Origin: Halopenitus malekzadehii
GTDB lineage: Archaea; Halobacteriota; Halobacteria; Halobacteriales; Haloferacaceae
Reading direction: 5' to 3'
DNA length: 64,000 nt
Assembly: GCF_900108505.1 (NCBI RefSeq)
Contig: NZ_FNWU01000005.1
Location: 1-64,000, forward strand
The position numbers and the translations under genes are program-made. The notes beneath the pieces were generated by a model. That model made no database searches, was not told where the DNA came from, and saw only the letters and a list, made by a program, of their open reading frames with translations. Of this stretch, positions 25,291-34,669 are shown piece after piece. Within the stretch, counting starts at the first letter, position 1. Each line of letters begins with the position of its first letter.

Positions 25291-25797
25291 ATGCTCACAC
25301 CCGACACGCTCACACGACACGAACTCGTCGGCCTCCCGATACGGGTGGCTGACGCCCGCAACGCCGACAGCGTCGGCTGTGCGGGTCGTGTCGTCGACGA
25401 GAGCCAGCGAACCCTCAGCGTTCGCACCCCCTCGGGTGACAAGCGCGTTCCCAAGTCCGGAACGACCTTCGAGTTCGCGATCGTCGATCGACCGCGCGTC
25501 GGCACCGTCGCCGACGACCGGTCGGCGGTAACTGACGATACGCCCACAGATGAAGCCGCCGGCGGCCGCAAGGCCCCGGGGTCCACGTTCGAACTCGGAC
25601 CGGATACTGCGGGGGTCCGCCCCCGTCAGTCTCGTCCGTCCGACCCGACCGCAACGGGAGATTCTCCCGATTGCGACGGGGCGGCGAGCCGCTCCCTCGG
25701 CGAGTGCGAGGACGTGGTCTACGTTACGGTGGATGGCGACAAACTGCTCTCACGACCCGCCGAACGCACCGAACGAGGTGTCTCAGTATGGCGATAG
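25291..25797 (+). CDS. rnp1: RNase P protein component 1 (Rpp29)
   Basis: This 168-residue protein is the archaeal Rpp29/Pop4 homologue, an Sm-like fold that binds the specificity part of RNase P RNA (LTRHELVGLPIRVADARNAD, CAGRVVDESQRTLSVRT, FEF). It is longer than the usual 90-110 residues because a polar, low-complexity insertion of about 60 residues (about 80-140) splits the barrel. The ATG at 25291 gives the normal N-terminus. It overlaps uS17 by ten bases. Confidence 0.9.
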   Translation: MLTPDTLTRHELVGLPIRVADARNADSVGCAGRVVDESQRTLSVRTPSGDKRVPKSGTTFEFAIVDRPRVGTVADDRSAVTDDTPTDEAAGGRKAPGSTFELGPDTAGVRPRQSRPSDPTATGDSPDCDGAASRSLGECEDVVYVTVDGDKLLSRPAERTERGVSVWR

Positions 25798-26132
25798 GAA
25801 TTGACGTCCCAATGCCTCCGGAACCTGACAACCCGGAGGAGTACGACTACGAGAAGTGTCCGTTCTACGGACAGCTATCCGTTCGTGGCCAGACCCGTGA
25901 GGGAACGGTCGTGTCGACGGATATGGCAAAGACCGTCATCGTCGAGCGGGAATACGACGTGTACGTGCCGAAATACGATCGGTACATGAAGCGTCGCTCG
26001 CGCATCCCGGCCCACGTGCCGGGCGTGCTCGATTCCCTCTCGGTCGGTGATGAAGTGACGATCGCGGAGACGCGGCCCCTGTCGAAGACGAAATCCCACG
26101 TCGTCGTCGAAGTGCTGGACGGTGATGCCTGA
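25788..26132 (+). CDS. rps17: 30S ribosomal protein uS17
   Basis: This 114-residue protein has the OB fold of archaeal uS17 ([40 protein letters not shown]). It helps start 16S rRNA folding. The ATG at 25788 lies inside the end of rnp1; its stop overlaps uL14. Confidence 0.96.
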   Translation: MAIGIDVPMPPEPDNPEEYDYEKCPFYGQLSVRGQTREGTVVSTDMAKTVIVEREYDVYVPKYDRYMKRRSRIPAHVPGVLDSLSVGDEVTIAETRPLSKTKSHVVVEVLDGDA

Positions 26133-26530
26133 TGGAGGCGCTGAAAGCCGACGTCACGCAGGGACTCGAGAAGGGCTCGCTCATCACGTGTGCGGACAAC
26201 ACCGGCGCGCGCGAGCTCAAGGTCATCAGCGTGCACGGCTACTCCGGCACGAAGAATCGCCACCCCAAGGCGGGGATCGGCGACAAGGTGACCGTTTCGG
26301 TCACGAAGGGAACCCCGGAGATGCGACGGCAGGTGCTTGAAGCGGTGGTCGTTCGCCAGCGAAAGGCGATCCGCCGCCCCAACGGCACCCGTGTCCGCTT
26401 TGAGGACAACGCCGCCGTCGTCATCGACGACCTCGAGGAGCCGCGGGGCACGGAGATCAAAGGCCCCATCGCTCGTGAGGTCGCCGAACGCTTCGGCAGC
26501 ATCGCGTCCACCGCGACGATGATCGTCTAA
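26132..26530 (+). CDS. rpl14: 50S ribosomal protein uL14
   Basis: This 132-residue protein is highly conserved ([57 protein letters not shown]). It forms part of the subunit interface. Confidence 0.98.
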   Translation: MEALKADVTQGLEKGSLITCADNTGARELKVISVHGYSGTKNRHPKAGIGDKVTVSVTKGTPEMRRQVLEAVVVRQRKAIRRPNGTRVRFEDNAAVVIDDLEEPRGTEIKGPIAREVAERFGSIASTATMIV

Positions 26531-26532
26531 TT

Positions 26533-26889
26533 ATGACGCGACAGCCACGCAAACAACGAAACCAGACGGAGAACGCCCCGCTTCACGAGCGGCAGCGACG
26601 GGTTCGGGCGACGTTCACAGACGACCTCCGTGCGGAGTACGACCAGCGGAACGTCCGCGTCAACGCGGGCGACACGGTCGAGATCCTGCGCGGTGACTAC
26701 GCCGGCGAGACCGGCGAAGTCGTCGACGTCGACCTTCGCGCGGAGACCATCACGGTCGAGGACGTTACCGTCGAGAAGTCCGACGGTGAGGAGGTTCCTC
26801 GTCCGCTTCCGGCGAGCAACGTCCGCGTGACGGACCTGAACCTGGAGGACGACCGCCGCGAGGCGCGGCTCCGGGAGGATAACGAATGA
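26533..26889 (+). CDS. rpl24: 50S ribosomal protein uL24
   Basis: This 118-residue protein has an N-terminal basic segment and a KOW motif near residue 50 ([20 protein letters not shown]). It is an assembly-initiator protein of the large subunit. It overlaps eS4 by four bases. Confidence 0.97.
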   Translation: MTRQPRKQRNQTENAPLHERQRRVRATFTDDLRAEYDQRNVRVNAGDTVEILRGDYAGETGEVVDVDLRAETITVEDVTVEKSDGEEVPRPLPASNVRVTDLNLEDDRREARLREDNE

Positions 26890-27596
26890 CGAACCATCAG
26901 AAACGACTGGCAGTACCGAACTCCTGGCCGGTCGAACGCAAGACGGACACGTTCACCGTCAAGGCGGGTGCCGGACCACACGGCGAGTCCGGCGTGCCGC
27001 TTTTGATCCTGCTGCGGGACGTCCTCGAGTACGTGGACACCCGCAAGGAGGCGCGCTACGCGCTCAACCAGGATTCCGTGTTGGTGAACGGCGACGCCGT
27101 CTCCGACGAGGAGCGGCCGATCGGGATGTTCGACATCCTGGCGTTCACCGAACGCGAGGAGTACTATCGCGTCTTCCCCGACGAGGGCGGCCGGCTCGCG
27201 CTGACGCCCATCGACGCCGACGCGGCCGATGGCCGCCTCGGCAAGATCGTCGCCAAGACGACCGTGGCTGGGGGCGATTCCCAGCTCACGCTTCACGACG
27301 GAACGACGCTGCACGTCGCCGCCGACGAGGCGGGCCAGTACAGCCCGAAGGACTCGATCGTCGTCGACAACGAGTCGAAGGAGATCGTCGCCCACTTCGG
27401 CTACGAGGAGGGCGCACTCGTGACCGCCGTTGCCGGCCAGCACGCCGGCCAGATCGGCACGGTCGAGACGATCGACGTGACTCTCGGGTCCGGCGACAAC
27501 GCCGTCACCGTGGAGACCGACGACGACGCCTACGAGACGGTCGAGGAGTACGTCGTCGTCATCGACGAGAACTTCACCGGAGGTGACGAGGAATGA
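26886..27596 (+). CDS. rps4e: 30S ribosomal protein eS4
   Basis: This 236-residue protein has the archaeal/eukaryotic eS4 order: S4-like RNA-binding part near residues 40-95 ([19 protein letters not shown]), a central domain and a KOW-like strand near residue 180. The start [14 protein letters not shown] is typical. Confidence 0.97.
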   Translation: MTNHQKRLAVPNSWPVERKTDTFTVKAGAGPHGESGVPLLILLRDVLEYVDTRKEARYALNQDSVLVNGDAVSDEERPIGMFDILAFTEREEYYRVFPDEGGRLALTPIDADAADGRLGKIVAKTTVAGGDSQLTLHDGTTLHVAADEAGQYSPKDSIVVDNESKEIVAHFGYEEGALVTAVAGQHAGQIGTVETIDVTLGSGDNAVTVETDDDAYETVEEYVVVIDENFTGGDEE

Positions 27597-28105
27597 GCGC
27601 CGAGGAGACGATGCGGCAGCCCTCCATCGAGAAGGTCGTCGTCCATATGGGCGTCGGCGAGGGTGGTGAACCGCTCGCGGACGCCGAGGATATCATCGAG
27701 GCCGTCACCGGCCAGCAGTCGGTTCGAACGACCGCCAAGAGCACGATCGCGGAGTTCGACATCCGTCAGGGCGATCCGATCGGTACCAAGGTGACGCTCC
27801 GCGGCGACGACGCCGAGGAGTTCCTCGAGACGGCGCTTGAACTGACCGATCTCTCGGTCTCGCAGTTCGACGATCGCGGCAATCTGAGCTTCGGAGTCGA
27901 CGATCACACGGACTTCCCGAGCCAGGAGTACGACCCGAACGTCGGCATCTACGGGATCGACGTCACGGTCACGATCGTTCGACCGGGATACCGTGTCGCC
28001 AAGCGGAACACGGTCACGCGCTCGATCCCGTCGTCCCACCAGATGACGGTCGATGACGCGCGCGAGTTCCTCGAGGCGAACTTCGAGGTGGAGGTTGACG
28101 AATGA
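27593..28105 (+). CDS. rpl5: 50S ribosomal protein uL5
   Basis: This 170-residue protein binds 5S rRNA. Conserved parts are [20 protein letters not shown], the [14 protein letters not shown] loop and the C-terminal [20 protein letters not shown]. It is coupled by ATGA overlaps on both sides. Confidence 0.97.
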   Translation: MSAEETMRQPSIEKVVVHMGVGEGGEPLADAEDIIEAVTGQQSVRTTAKSTIAEFDIRQGDPIGTKVTLRGDDAEEFLETALELTDLSVSQFDDRGNLSFGVDDHTDFPSQEYDPNVGIYGIDVTVTIVRPGYRVAKRNTVTRSIPSSHQMTVDDAREFLEANFEVEVDE

Positions 28106-28284
28106 GCGAAACCGAAACAGACGAACTGGAGACGGGCGAGCACGCAGCCAAGCGCACCGACGATCAGGTCGAGTGCCGTCGCTGCAGCCGCAAGCAGGGG
28201 CTCGTTGGGAAATACGACATCAACCTCTGCCGGCAGTGTTTCCGCGAGGTCGCCCGAGATATGGGATTCAGGAAGTACAGCTAA
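28102..28284 (+). CDS. rps14: 30S ribosomal protein uS14, zinc type
   Basis: This 60-residue protein has the zinc-binding CRRC ... CRQC pairs and ends FRKYS. The first 20 residues are an acidic haloarchaeal extension. It overlaps the uL5 stop by four bases. Confidence 0.96.
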   Translation: MSETETDELETGEHAAKRTDDQVECRRCSRKQGLVGKYDINLCRQCFREVARDMGFRKYS

Positions 28285-28286
28285 CG

Positions 28287-28679
28287 ATGGCAGGAAACGA
28301 TCCACTCTCCGACGCGCTCGCGGGACTCGATAACGCCGAGCGAGTCGGACATCTGTCGTACACGGTAGAGCCCGCCTCAAACGTCATCGGCTCCGTCCTC
28401 GAGGTCTTCTACGACCGCGGGTATGTCGACGAGTTCGAGTTCGTCGACGACGGCAAGTCGGGACGCTTCGAGGTCGAACTGAAAGGCGCGATCAACGAAT
28501 GTGGCGTCGTCAAGCCCCGCTACTCGGCGGGCGCCGACGAGTTCGAGAAGTGGGAGAAGCGGTTCCTCCCCGCCCGCGACTACGGGGCACTCGTCGTGAC
28601 GACGAGCCACGGCGTGATGAGCCACTACGAGGCCCGCGAACAGGGCATCGGTGGCCAAGTGATCGCATACGTATACTAA
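28287..28679 (+). CDS. rps8: 30S ribosomal protein uS8
   Basis: At 130 residues this is normal length. It starts DPLSDALAGLDNAERVGH and ends in the conserved GVMSHYEAREQGIGGQVIAY loop that binds 16S rRNA helix 21. The ATG at 28287 follows the uS14 stop by two bases. Confidence 0.97.
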   Translation: MAGNDPLSDALAGLDNAERVGHLSYTVEPASNVIGSVLEVFYDRGYVDEFEFVDDGKSGRFEVELKGAINECGVVKPRYSAGADEFEKWEKRFLPARDYGALVVTTSHGVMSHYEAREQGIGGQVIAYVY

Positions 28680-28681
28680 CC

Positions 28682-29218
28682 ATGAACAGCGTCGAAATCA
28701 ACATTCCGGACGACGTCTCCGCGGCGATCGATCACCTCGATCTCACCGTCGAGGGCCCGAACGGCAGCGTGACGCGCCGTCTCTGGTTCCCCGACATCGA
28801 GGTCTCGATCGAGGACGGCGCGGTCGTCATCGCGTCCGAAAACGAGGACGCGAAGACGAACGCGACCGTGGGTACCTTCGAGAGCCACGTCGCCAATATG
28901 ATCCACGGCGTGACCGAGGGATGGGAGTACAAGATGGAAGTCTTCTACGCCCACTTCCCGATGCAGGTTACGGTGGAGGGCGACGACGTGGTCATCGAGA
29001 ACTTCCTCGGTGAGAAGGCTGCCCGACGAACGCCGATCCGCGGCGACACGGACGTACAGGTCGACGGCGAGGAGATCGCGCTCTCCGGCCCCTCCAAGGA
29101 GGACGTCGGACAGACCGCCGCCGACATCGAACAGCTAACCCGCGTTTCCGACAAGGACACGCGCGTCTTCCAGGACGGCGTGTACATCGTCGAGAAACCC
29201 AAGGCAGGTGGCGTCTAA
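28682..29218 (+). CDS. rpl6: 50S ribosomal protein uL6
   Basis: This 178-residue protein has the tandem uL6 folds (DLTVEGPNGSVTRRL; MIHGVTEGWEYKMEVFYAHF) and the C-terminal archaeal end. It binds near the GTPase centre. Confidence 0.97.
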   Translation: MNSVEINIPDDVSAAIDHLDLTVEGPNGSVTRRLWFPDIEVSIEDGAVVIASENEDAKTNATVGTFESHVANMIHGVTEGWEYKMEVFYAHFPMQVTVEGDDVVIENFLGEKAARRTPIRGDTDVQVDGEEIALSGPSKEDVGQTAADIEQLTRVSDKDTRVFQDGVYIVEKPKAGGV

Positions 29219-29920
29219 ATGGTAGACGAACTCGAGGACATCAGCGGCGTCGGTCCCTCGAAGGCGGACGCGCTTCGTGAGTCCGGCTACGAGACCGTCG
29301 AGGACGTGAAGGCCGCTTCCCAGTCCGAGCTCGCCGAGGTCGACGGCGTCGGTAACGCGCTCGCTGCGCGTATCAAGGCCGACGTCGGCGGACTCGAAGT
29401 GGACTCGGAGACGGAAGCCGAGATCGAAGAGGAGACGGACGAGGAGTCGGCCGAGGTGGCCGACGACGAGGACGTCGAGACCGAACTGCGCCCCCGTGGC
29501 CACGCCGAGAAGACGCCCGACCTCGACGACGAGACGGCGCGCTCGCTGGCACAGAAACACCGCGAGGGCAAACCGCAGTTCAACCGGCAGGACTACCACA
29601 AGAAGAAACGCGTGCCGACGTCCTGGCGGAAACCGCGCGGCGCCCTCTCCAAACAGCGCCGCGGTATGAAGGGGAAAGGCGACACCGTCGAGGCCGGATT
29701 CCGGTCCCCGACGGCGGCTCGTGGGCTCCACCCGAGCGGCTTCGAGGAGGTTCGCGTACACAACACGGACGACCTCGAAGGCGTCGACGGCGACACCCAG
29801 GCGGTTCGGATCGCCGGCTCGGTCGGCGCGCGCAAGCGTGAACGGATCGAGGAGATCGCCGAGCAGGAGGAGATCCGCGTGCTCAACCCGACCTACGTCG
29901 AAGTGGAGGTTGACGAATGA
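29219..29920 (+). CDS. rpl32e: 50S ribosomal protein eL32 with helix-hairpin-helix extension
   Basis: At 233 residues this is about twice the length of most eL32. The core is at about 110-233 ([10 protein letters not shown]..., [27 protein letters not shown]). Residues 1-60 contain two helix-hairpin-helix motifs ([37 protein letters not shown]), followed by an acidic linker. This extension is known in haloarchaeal eL32 and is not a sign of fusion error. Confidence 0.95.
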   Translation: MVDELEDISGVGPSKADALRESGYETVEDVKAASQSELAEVDGVGNALAARIKADVGGLEVDSETEAEIEEETDEESAEVADDEDVETELRPRGHAEKTPDLDDETARSLAQKHREGKPQFNRQDYHKKKRVPTSWRKPRGALSKQRRGMKGKGDTVEAGFRSPTAARGLHPSGFEEVRVHNTDDLEGVDGDTQAVRIAGSVGARKRERIEEIAEQEEIRVLNPTYVEVEVDE

Positions 29921-30378
29921 CGGATCTGAGCGCACAGAAGCGGCTCGCCGCCGACGAACTCGACGTCGGCAAGGGCCGCGTCTGGTTCGACCCCGACGCA
30001 CAGGAGGAGATCGCCGACGCGATCACCCGCGAGGACGTTCGCGACCTGATCGAGCAGGGGACGATCCGCGCGACGGACGCCAAGACCAACTCCCGCGGTC
30101 GAGCCCGCGAGCGCGACGCGAAGCGCTCGTACGGCCACGGCACCGGTGCCGGCTCCCGCAAAGGGAAATCCGGCGCCCGCAGGAGCGATAAGGACGACTG
30201 GATGGCGCGCATCCGCGCACAGCGTGCACGCCTCAAGGAGCTTCGAGACGAGGAAGACGTCCTCGACCCCTCGGAGTACCGAACGCTGTATAACAAAGCC
30301 AGTGGCGGCGACTTCGACGACGTCGCTCGGCTCGAGGCGTACATCGAAACGCAGTACGGATACGAGGTGAGCGACTGA
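29917..30378 (+). CDS. rpl19e: 50S ribosomal protein eL19
   Basis: This 153-residue protein has the eL19 pattern: [20 protein letters not shown], the basic [20 protein letters not shown] stretch and a long C-terminal helix. It overlaps both neighbours by one to four bases. Confidence 0.97.
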   Translation: MTDLSAQKRLAADELDVGKGRVWFDPDAQEEIADAITREDVRDLIEQGTIRATDAKTNSRGRARERDAKRSYGHGTGAGSRKGKSGARRSDKDDWMARIRAQRARLKELRDEEDVLDPSEYRTLYNKASGGDFDDVARLEAYIETQYGYEVSD

Positions 30379-30935
30379 TGGCAACAGGACCACGATATAC
30401 GGTGCCGATGCGCCGTCGTCGCGAGGTTCGGACGGATTACCACCAGAGGTTGCGCCTGCTGAAATCGGGCAAGCCTCGCCTGGTCGCCCGGGTGAGCAAC
30501 GCTCACGTCAGGGCGCAGCTGGTTACCCCCGGACCGAGCGGCGATGAGACCCACGTGGCGGCCTCGAGCGAGGATCTCGATGCGTACGGCTGGGAGGCTC
30601 CCACGGGGAACCTTCCGAGCGCGTACCTCACGGGATTCCTCCTCGGCGGCCGCGCCGTCGCGGACGGCTTCGAGGAAGCCGTCCTCGACATCGGTCTCAA
30701 CACGGCGACGCCCGGCAACAAGGTGTTCGCAGTACAGGAAGGAGCGATCGACGCGGGACTGGAGATTCCCCACAGCGAGAGCGTGCTGGCCGACTGGTCG
30801 CGCAACCGCGGCGAGCACATCGCCGAGTACGCCGAGCAGCTTGAGGAGCCGCTCTACAGCGGGGACTTCTCCGCGACCGAACTACCCGAGCACTTCGACG
30901 ACGTGCTCGCTACGATCCAGGAGGACTATGAGTAG
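30378..30935 (+). CDS. rpl18: 50S ribosomal protein uL18
   Basis: This 185-residue protein binds 5S rRNA together with uL5. It starts [20 protein letters not shown] with the [20 protein letters not shown] segment typical of archaeal uL18. Confidence 0.97.
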   Translation: MATGPRYTVPMRRRREVRTDYHQRLRLLKSGKPRLVARVSNAHVRAQLVTPGPSGDETHVAASSEDLDAYGWEAPTGNLPSAYLTGFLLGGRAVADGFEEAVLDIGLNTATPGNKVFAVQEGAIDAGLEIPHSESVLADWSRNRGEHIAEYAEQLEEPLYSGDFSATELPEHFDDVLATIQEDYE

Positions 30936-31575
30936 ACACAACGACGGCTGGGAACCGCGAACGCGGCTCGGCCGCAAGGTGCAGGAGGGCGAGGTCTCCT
31001 CGATGGAGCAGGCGCTGCAGTCCGGGCTCCCGCTCAAGGAACCGGAACTCGTCGATCAGCTCCTCCCGGGGCTGGAAGACGAAGTCCTCGACATCAATAT
31101 GGTACAGCGAATGACCGACTCGGGCCGCCGCGTGAAGTTCCGGTGTGTGGTCGTTGTGGGCAACCGCGACGGCTACCTCGGGTACGCACAGGCCCGTGAC
31201 GAACAGGTCGGCGGCGCGATCCAGAAGGCGATCGAGGTCGCAAAGCTGAACATCATCAAGGTCGACCGCGGCTCGGGCTCGTGGGAGGACCAGCCCGGCG
31301 GCACGAACTCCCTCACCCGCACGGCGGAGGGGAAGGCCGGCTCGGTCACCGTCGAGATCAAGCCCGCCCCGCAGGGGCTCGGGCTCGCGGCGGCGCCGAC
31401 GGTTCGACACATCCTCGAGCTCGCCGGCGTGCAGGACGCCTGGACCAGCTCGAACGGGAACACACGGACGACCGTCAACCTCGCGAAGGCGACGTTCAAC
31501 GCGCTGGAAAACGCGGCCCAGTCGCGAACGCCCCAGCACGCGCGTGAGGTCCACTACGACGAGGTGAGCGAGTGA
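30928..31575 (+). CDS. rps5: 30S ribosomal protein uS5
   Basis: This 215-residue protein has the N-terminal double-stranded RNA-binding fold ([20 protein letters not shown]) and the C-terminal S5 domain ([20 protein letters not shown]). The ATG at 30928 lies eight bases inside uL18; upstream in-frame starts give only shadow sequence. Confidence 0.97.
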   Translation: MSRHNDGWEPRTRLGRKVQEGEVSSMEQALQSGLPLKEPELVDQLLPGLEDEVLDINMVQRMTDSGRRVKFRCVVVVGNRDGYLGYAQARDEQVGGAIQKAIEVAKLNIIKVDRGSGSWEDQPGGTNSLTRTAEGKAGSVTVEIKPAPQGLGLAAAPTVRHILELAGVQDAWTSSNGNTRTTVNLAKATFNALENAAQSRTPQHAREVHYDEVSE

Positions 31576-32039
31576 TGCAGGCGATCGTCCAACTGCGTGG
31601 CGACGTGAACATGAACGCCGAGGTGGAAGACACTCTCGAGATGCTCAACATCAATCGCGTCAACCACGCCACGTTCATCCCCGAGACCGACACCTACCGC
31701 GGGATGATCACCAAGGTCAACGACTACGTCGCGTTCGGCGAGCCGAGCCACGCGGCGGTCGTGGAGACGCTCACGCGCCGTGGCGAGCCCCTCGAGGGCT
31801 CTGCGGACATCGACGATGAGTGGGTCGCCGAACACACCGATTACGACGACGTCGCGTCGCTTGCGACCGCGCTCGTCGACGAGGAGACCACGCTACGCGA
31901 TCAGGGTCTCTCGCCGGCAGTTCGGCTGCACCCGCCCCGCGGTGGCCACGACGGTATCAAACATCCGGTGATCGAGGGCGGCGAGCTCGGTCGACACGCG
32001 ACCGAGGAGATCGACGCGCTTCTGGAGGCAATGCGATGA
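31575..32039 (+). CDS. rpl30: 50S ribosomal protein uL30
   Basis: This 154-residue archaeal-length uL30 begins [20 protein letters not shown] and has the LNINRVNHATFIPETDTYRG core. The ATG at 31575 shares its A with the uS5 stop; a GTG one codon earlier is also possible. Confidence 0.96.
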   Translation: MQAIVQLRGDVNMNAEVEDTLEMLNINRVNHATFIPETDTYRGMITKVNDYVAFGEPSHAAVVETLTRRGEPLEGSADIDDEWVAEHTDYDDVASLATALVDEETTLRDQGLSPAVRLHPPRGGHDGIKHPVIEGGELGRHATEEIDALLEAMR

Positions 32040-32527
32040 CCGACAAGAAGAACCGCCAACGCGGGTCCCGAACGCACGGCGGCGGCAGCCACAAGAACCA
32101 GCGCGGTGCCGGTCACCGTGGCGGTCGCGGCGCCGCCGGACGGTCGAAACACGAGTTCCACAACTACGAGCCGCTCGGAAAGTACGGCTTCAAACGGCCC
32201 GACGGCGCACAGGAGGACATCAGAGAGGTGTCCGTCCAGAAGCTCGACGAGGACGCGGCGCTGTACGTCGCCGACGACGTCGCCGAGGAGGACGGCGAGA
32301 CGGTCGTGATCGACGCCCGTGACGTCGCCGAGGACGGCTATAGGGCGGACGTCGTCAAGGTCCTCGGCGGCGGCCAGGTTCGCGGTCAGCTCCGCGTGAC
32401 GGCCGACGCCTTTACCGCCGGCGCACGCGAGCTGATCGAGGAGGCGGGCGGCGAGGCCGTCCTCTCCGACCGCGCCGAGGAAGCCGAATCAGAAGACACA
32501 TCCGACGCCGAGGACGACGACGCGTAA
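32036..32527 (+). CDS. rpl15: 50S ribosomal protein uL15
   Basis: This 163-residue protein has the Gly/Arg-rich N-terminus (GSRTHGGGSHKNQRGAGHRG) and the uL15/eL18 fold behind it. The final 25 residues are acidic. It lies two bases before secY, the usual order. Confidence 0.97.
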   Translation: MTDKKNRQRGSRTHGGGSHKNQRGAGHRGGRGAAGRSKHEFHNYEPLGKYGFKRPDGAQEDIREVSVQKLDEDAALYVADDVAEEDGETVVIDARDVAEDGYRADVVKVLGGGQVRGQLRVTADAFTAGARELIEEAGGEAVLSDRAEEAESEDTSDAEDDDA

Positions 32528-32529
32528 CC

Positions 32530-33996
32530 ATGAGCTGGAAGGACGCCGCCGAACCAGTGCTCACGCGGATGCCGACGGTCCGGCGTCCGGAGGGCCACGT
32601 GCCGTTCAAGCGGAAGATCGCGTGGACGGCCGCGATCCTGATGGTGTACTTCTTCCTTACCAACATCAACCCGTTCGGGTTGGCTGCGGGCCAGAGCAGC
32701 GACTTCTTCGGCCAGTTCCGGTCGATCCTGGCCGGCGAACACGGATCGCTGCTGCAGGTCGGTATCGGACCGATCGTCACGGCGTCGATCGTCTTACAGC
32801 TGCTCGGCGGTGCGAACCTGCTCGGACTGGACACGAACGATCCCCGCGATCAGGTTCTCTATCAGGGCCTCCAGAAACTGCTCGTGATCATCGTGACCGC
32901 TATGACGGCGGCGCCGATGGTCTTTACCGGCGGGTTCCTGCCGGTCGATACGGCCGTTGCGAATGCGCTCGGCGTGAGCACGTTCCTCGTCCAGCTGATC
33001 ATCTTCGCGCAGGTGTTCGTCGGCGGCGTGCTCATCCTGTTTATGGACGAGATCGTCAGCAAGTGGGGCGTCGGCTCCGGCGTCGGGCTGTTCATCATCG
33101 CCGCCGTCAGCCAGCAGATCGTCGGAGGATTCTTCAGCTGGTCGGCGCTTGGCCAGGTCGGCTTCTTCGCCGGCTGGTACGGCATCCTCTTTGGTGATCT
33201 GACCATCGGGTCGGTTTTCACGCCCGATGGACTCCAGAGCCTGCTGTTCGAGCCCGGAAACCTGCTCGCGCTGTTCACCACGGTGTTCATCTTCGTCGTG
33301 GTCGTGTACGCGGAGTCGGTTCGCGTCGAGATCCCGCTCTCACACGCCCGTGTGAAGGGCGCTCGCGGGCGGTTCCCGGTGAAGCTCATCTACGCGTCCG
33401 TCCTGCCGATGATCCTCGTTCGTGCGCTGCAGGCGAACGTTCAGTTCCTCGGCCAGATCCTCAACCGGACCTGGCAGGGGATGCCCACATGGCTCGGCAT
33501 CTACGGGGATCAGGGCCAACCCGTCTCCGGGTTCTTCTACTACGTGAACCCGATCCAACAGCCCCAACAGTGGATGTGGTTCCTCGGCGAGGCGTCCGCG
33601 GAACCGTGGATGATCGCGATCCGTATCGCGATCGACCTGACGTTCATGATCGTCGGCGGCGCGATCTTCGCCATCTTCTGGGTGGAAACCACCGGGATGG
33701 GCCCGGAGGCGACCGCCAAGCAGATCCAGAACTCCGGGATGCAGATCCCCGGGTTCCGCCGGAATCCACAGGTCGTCGAGAAGGTGATGGAGCGGTACAT
33801 CCCGCAGGTCACCATCATCGGCGGCGCGCTCGTCGGGCTGCTCGCCGTGATGGCGAACATGCTCGGCACCGTCGGCGGCGTCTCCGGAACCGGGCTGCTG
33901 CTTGCGGTCTCGATCACCTACAAGCTCTACGAGGAGATCGCCGAAGAGCAGCTGATGGAGATGCACCCGATGATGCGCCAGATGTTTGGAGAATAG
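32530..33996 (+). CDS. secY: Preprotein translocase subunit SecY
   Basis: This 488-residue protein forms the pore of the Sec translocon. Ten membrane helices are visible, with the plug region near GGANLLGLDTNDPRDQVLYQ, the GSGVGLFI stretch in helix 4-5 and the VRVEIPLSHARVKGARGRFP cytosolic loop that contacts the ribosome. Length and ends match archaeal SecY. It is the last gene of the operon here. Accessory DNA begins immediately behind it; the adk gene often found after secY in archaea is not seen. Confidence 0.98.
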   Translation: MSWKDAAEPVLTRMPTVRRPEGHVPFKRKIAWTAAILMVYFFLTNINPFGLAAGQSSDFFGQFRSILAGEHGSLLQVGIGPIVTASIVLQLLGGANLLGLDTNDPRDQVLYQGLQKLLVIIVTAMTAAPMVFTGGFLPVDTAVANALGVSTFLVQLIIFAQVFVGGVLILFMDEIVSKWGVGSGVGLFIIAAVSQQIVGGFFSWSALGQVGFFAGWYGILFGDLTIGSVFTPDGLQSLLFEPGNLLALFTTVFIFVVVVYAESVRVEIPLSHARVKGARGRFPVKLIYASVLPMILVRALQANVQFLGQILNRTWQGMPTWLGIYGDQGQPVSGFFYYVNPIQQPQQWMWFLGEASAEPWMIAIRIAIDLTFMIVGGAIFAIFWVETTGMGPEATAKQIQNSGMQIPGFRRNPQVVEKVMERYIPQVTIIGGALVGLLAVMANMLGTVGGVSGTGLLLAVSITYKLYEEIAEEQLMEMHPMMRQMFGE

Positions 33997-34014
33997 GGAC
34001 CACAATGTGTCCCC
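33996..34014 (+). terminator. Hairpin at the end of secY
   Basis: GGGAC (33996-34000) pairs with GTCCC (34009-34013), with AC/GT inside, and T-rich sequence follows (GTTTATTTATT). The same T-rich stretch is also the promoter of the next gene. Confidence 0.5.
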
Positions 34015-34020
34015 AGCGTT

Positions 34021-34028
34021 TATTTATT
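34021..34028 (+). promoter_or_regulatory. TATA box of the integrase operon
   Basis: TATTTATT is centred 25 bases before the ATG at 34049, consistent with a leaderless message. Confidence 0.55.
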
Positions 34029-34048
34029 GAGTCCGCGTAGCCGCCGGT

Positions 34049-34669
34049 ATGCCAGACGGGGCTCACAAGAAAGTCAAACTCAACGTAAGGGTCACTTCTA
34101 ACAAGAAAGAGACGTGGCAGAACAGTTTGGACGATGATGAAAATCTTTCATCACTCGTTCGTCGTGCGGTCGACAGGGAGATTAATGACGAGTATATCCC
34201 AAAGAAAGCGATCAATAATCTCTCTGGGAATACTGGCCAGGCCGACGTTGATCTCTCACCACTTCTGGATCAAATCGATGATCTCCAACGCTCCGTGACC
34301 TCTGTTGAAAACAAGATCGATACGATCTCTGTGACTCAAGCAGACGAGGGAGAGGACGAAGACATAGAAGAACTCGCTATGGATCTTCTCCCCCGCCTTC
34401 CGACATACCCTAATGATATTCCCAACGATGTACTCGAAGGTATGGGTGGGATTGGTGAACGAAGTCCACGAGAATTTATTTTGTACATAATGGAAGCACG
34501 CCAAGAAATCTCCCATCTCTCTATTGATGGGAGTGCTCAAAGGCTCTCATCCGAAATAAGGGAACCAACATACCTCGTCAAAGAGGCACTCTGCTATCTC
34601 GAAAACAGCACGACAGAGAACGTGCACAGCGCGATCATTGATGGTACCCGTCACTGGATGCGGCTATGA
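34049..34669 (+). CDS. Integrase-linked protein, ribbon-helix-helix-like N-terminus and coiled coil
   Basis: This 206-residue protein is not named. The first 50 residues (KVKLNVRVTSNKKETWQNSL ... LSSLVRRAVDREIND) resemble a ribbon-helix-helix DNA-binding segment, and residues 70-95 (LLDQIDDLQRSVTSVENKID) a coiled coil. The C-terminal half is alpha-helical with SPREFILYIMEARQEI. Its stop overlaps the integrase start (ATGA). Such a gene pair is common in haloarchaeal integrated elements. It could regulate or assist the recombinase (inference). GC content is lower than in the ribosomal region. Confidence 0.7.
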   Translation: MPDGAHKKVKLNVRVTSNKKETWQNSLDDDENLSSLVRRAVDREINDEYIPKKAINNLSGNTGQADVDLSPLLDQIDDLQRSVTSVENKIDTISVTQADEGEDEDIEELAMDLLPRLPTYPNDIPNDVLEGMGGIGERSPREFILYIMEARQEISHLSIDGSAQRLSSEIREPTYLVKEALCYLENSTTENVHSAIIDGTRHWMRL

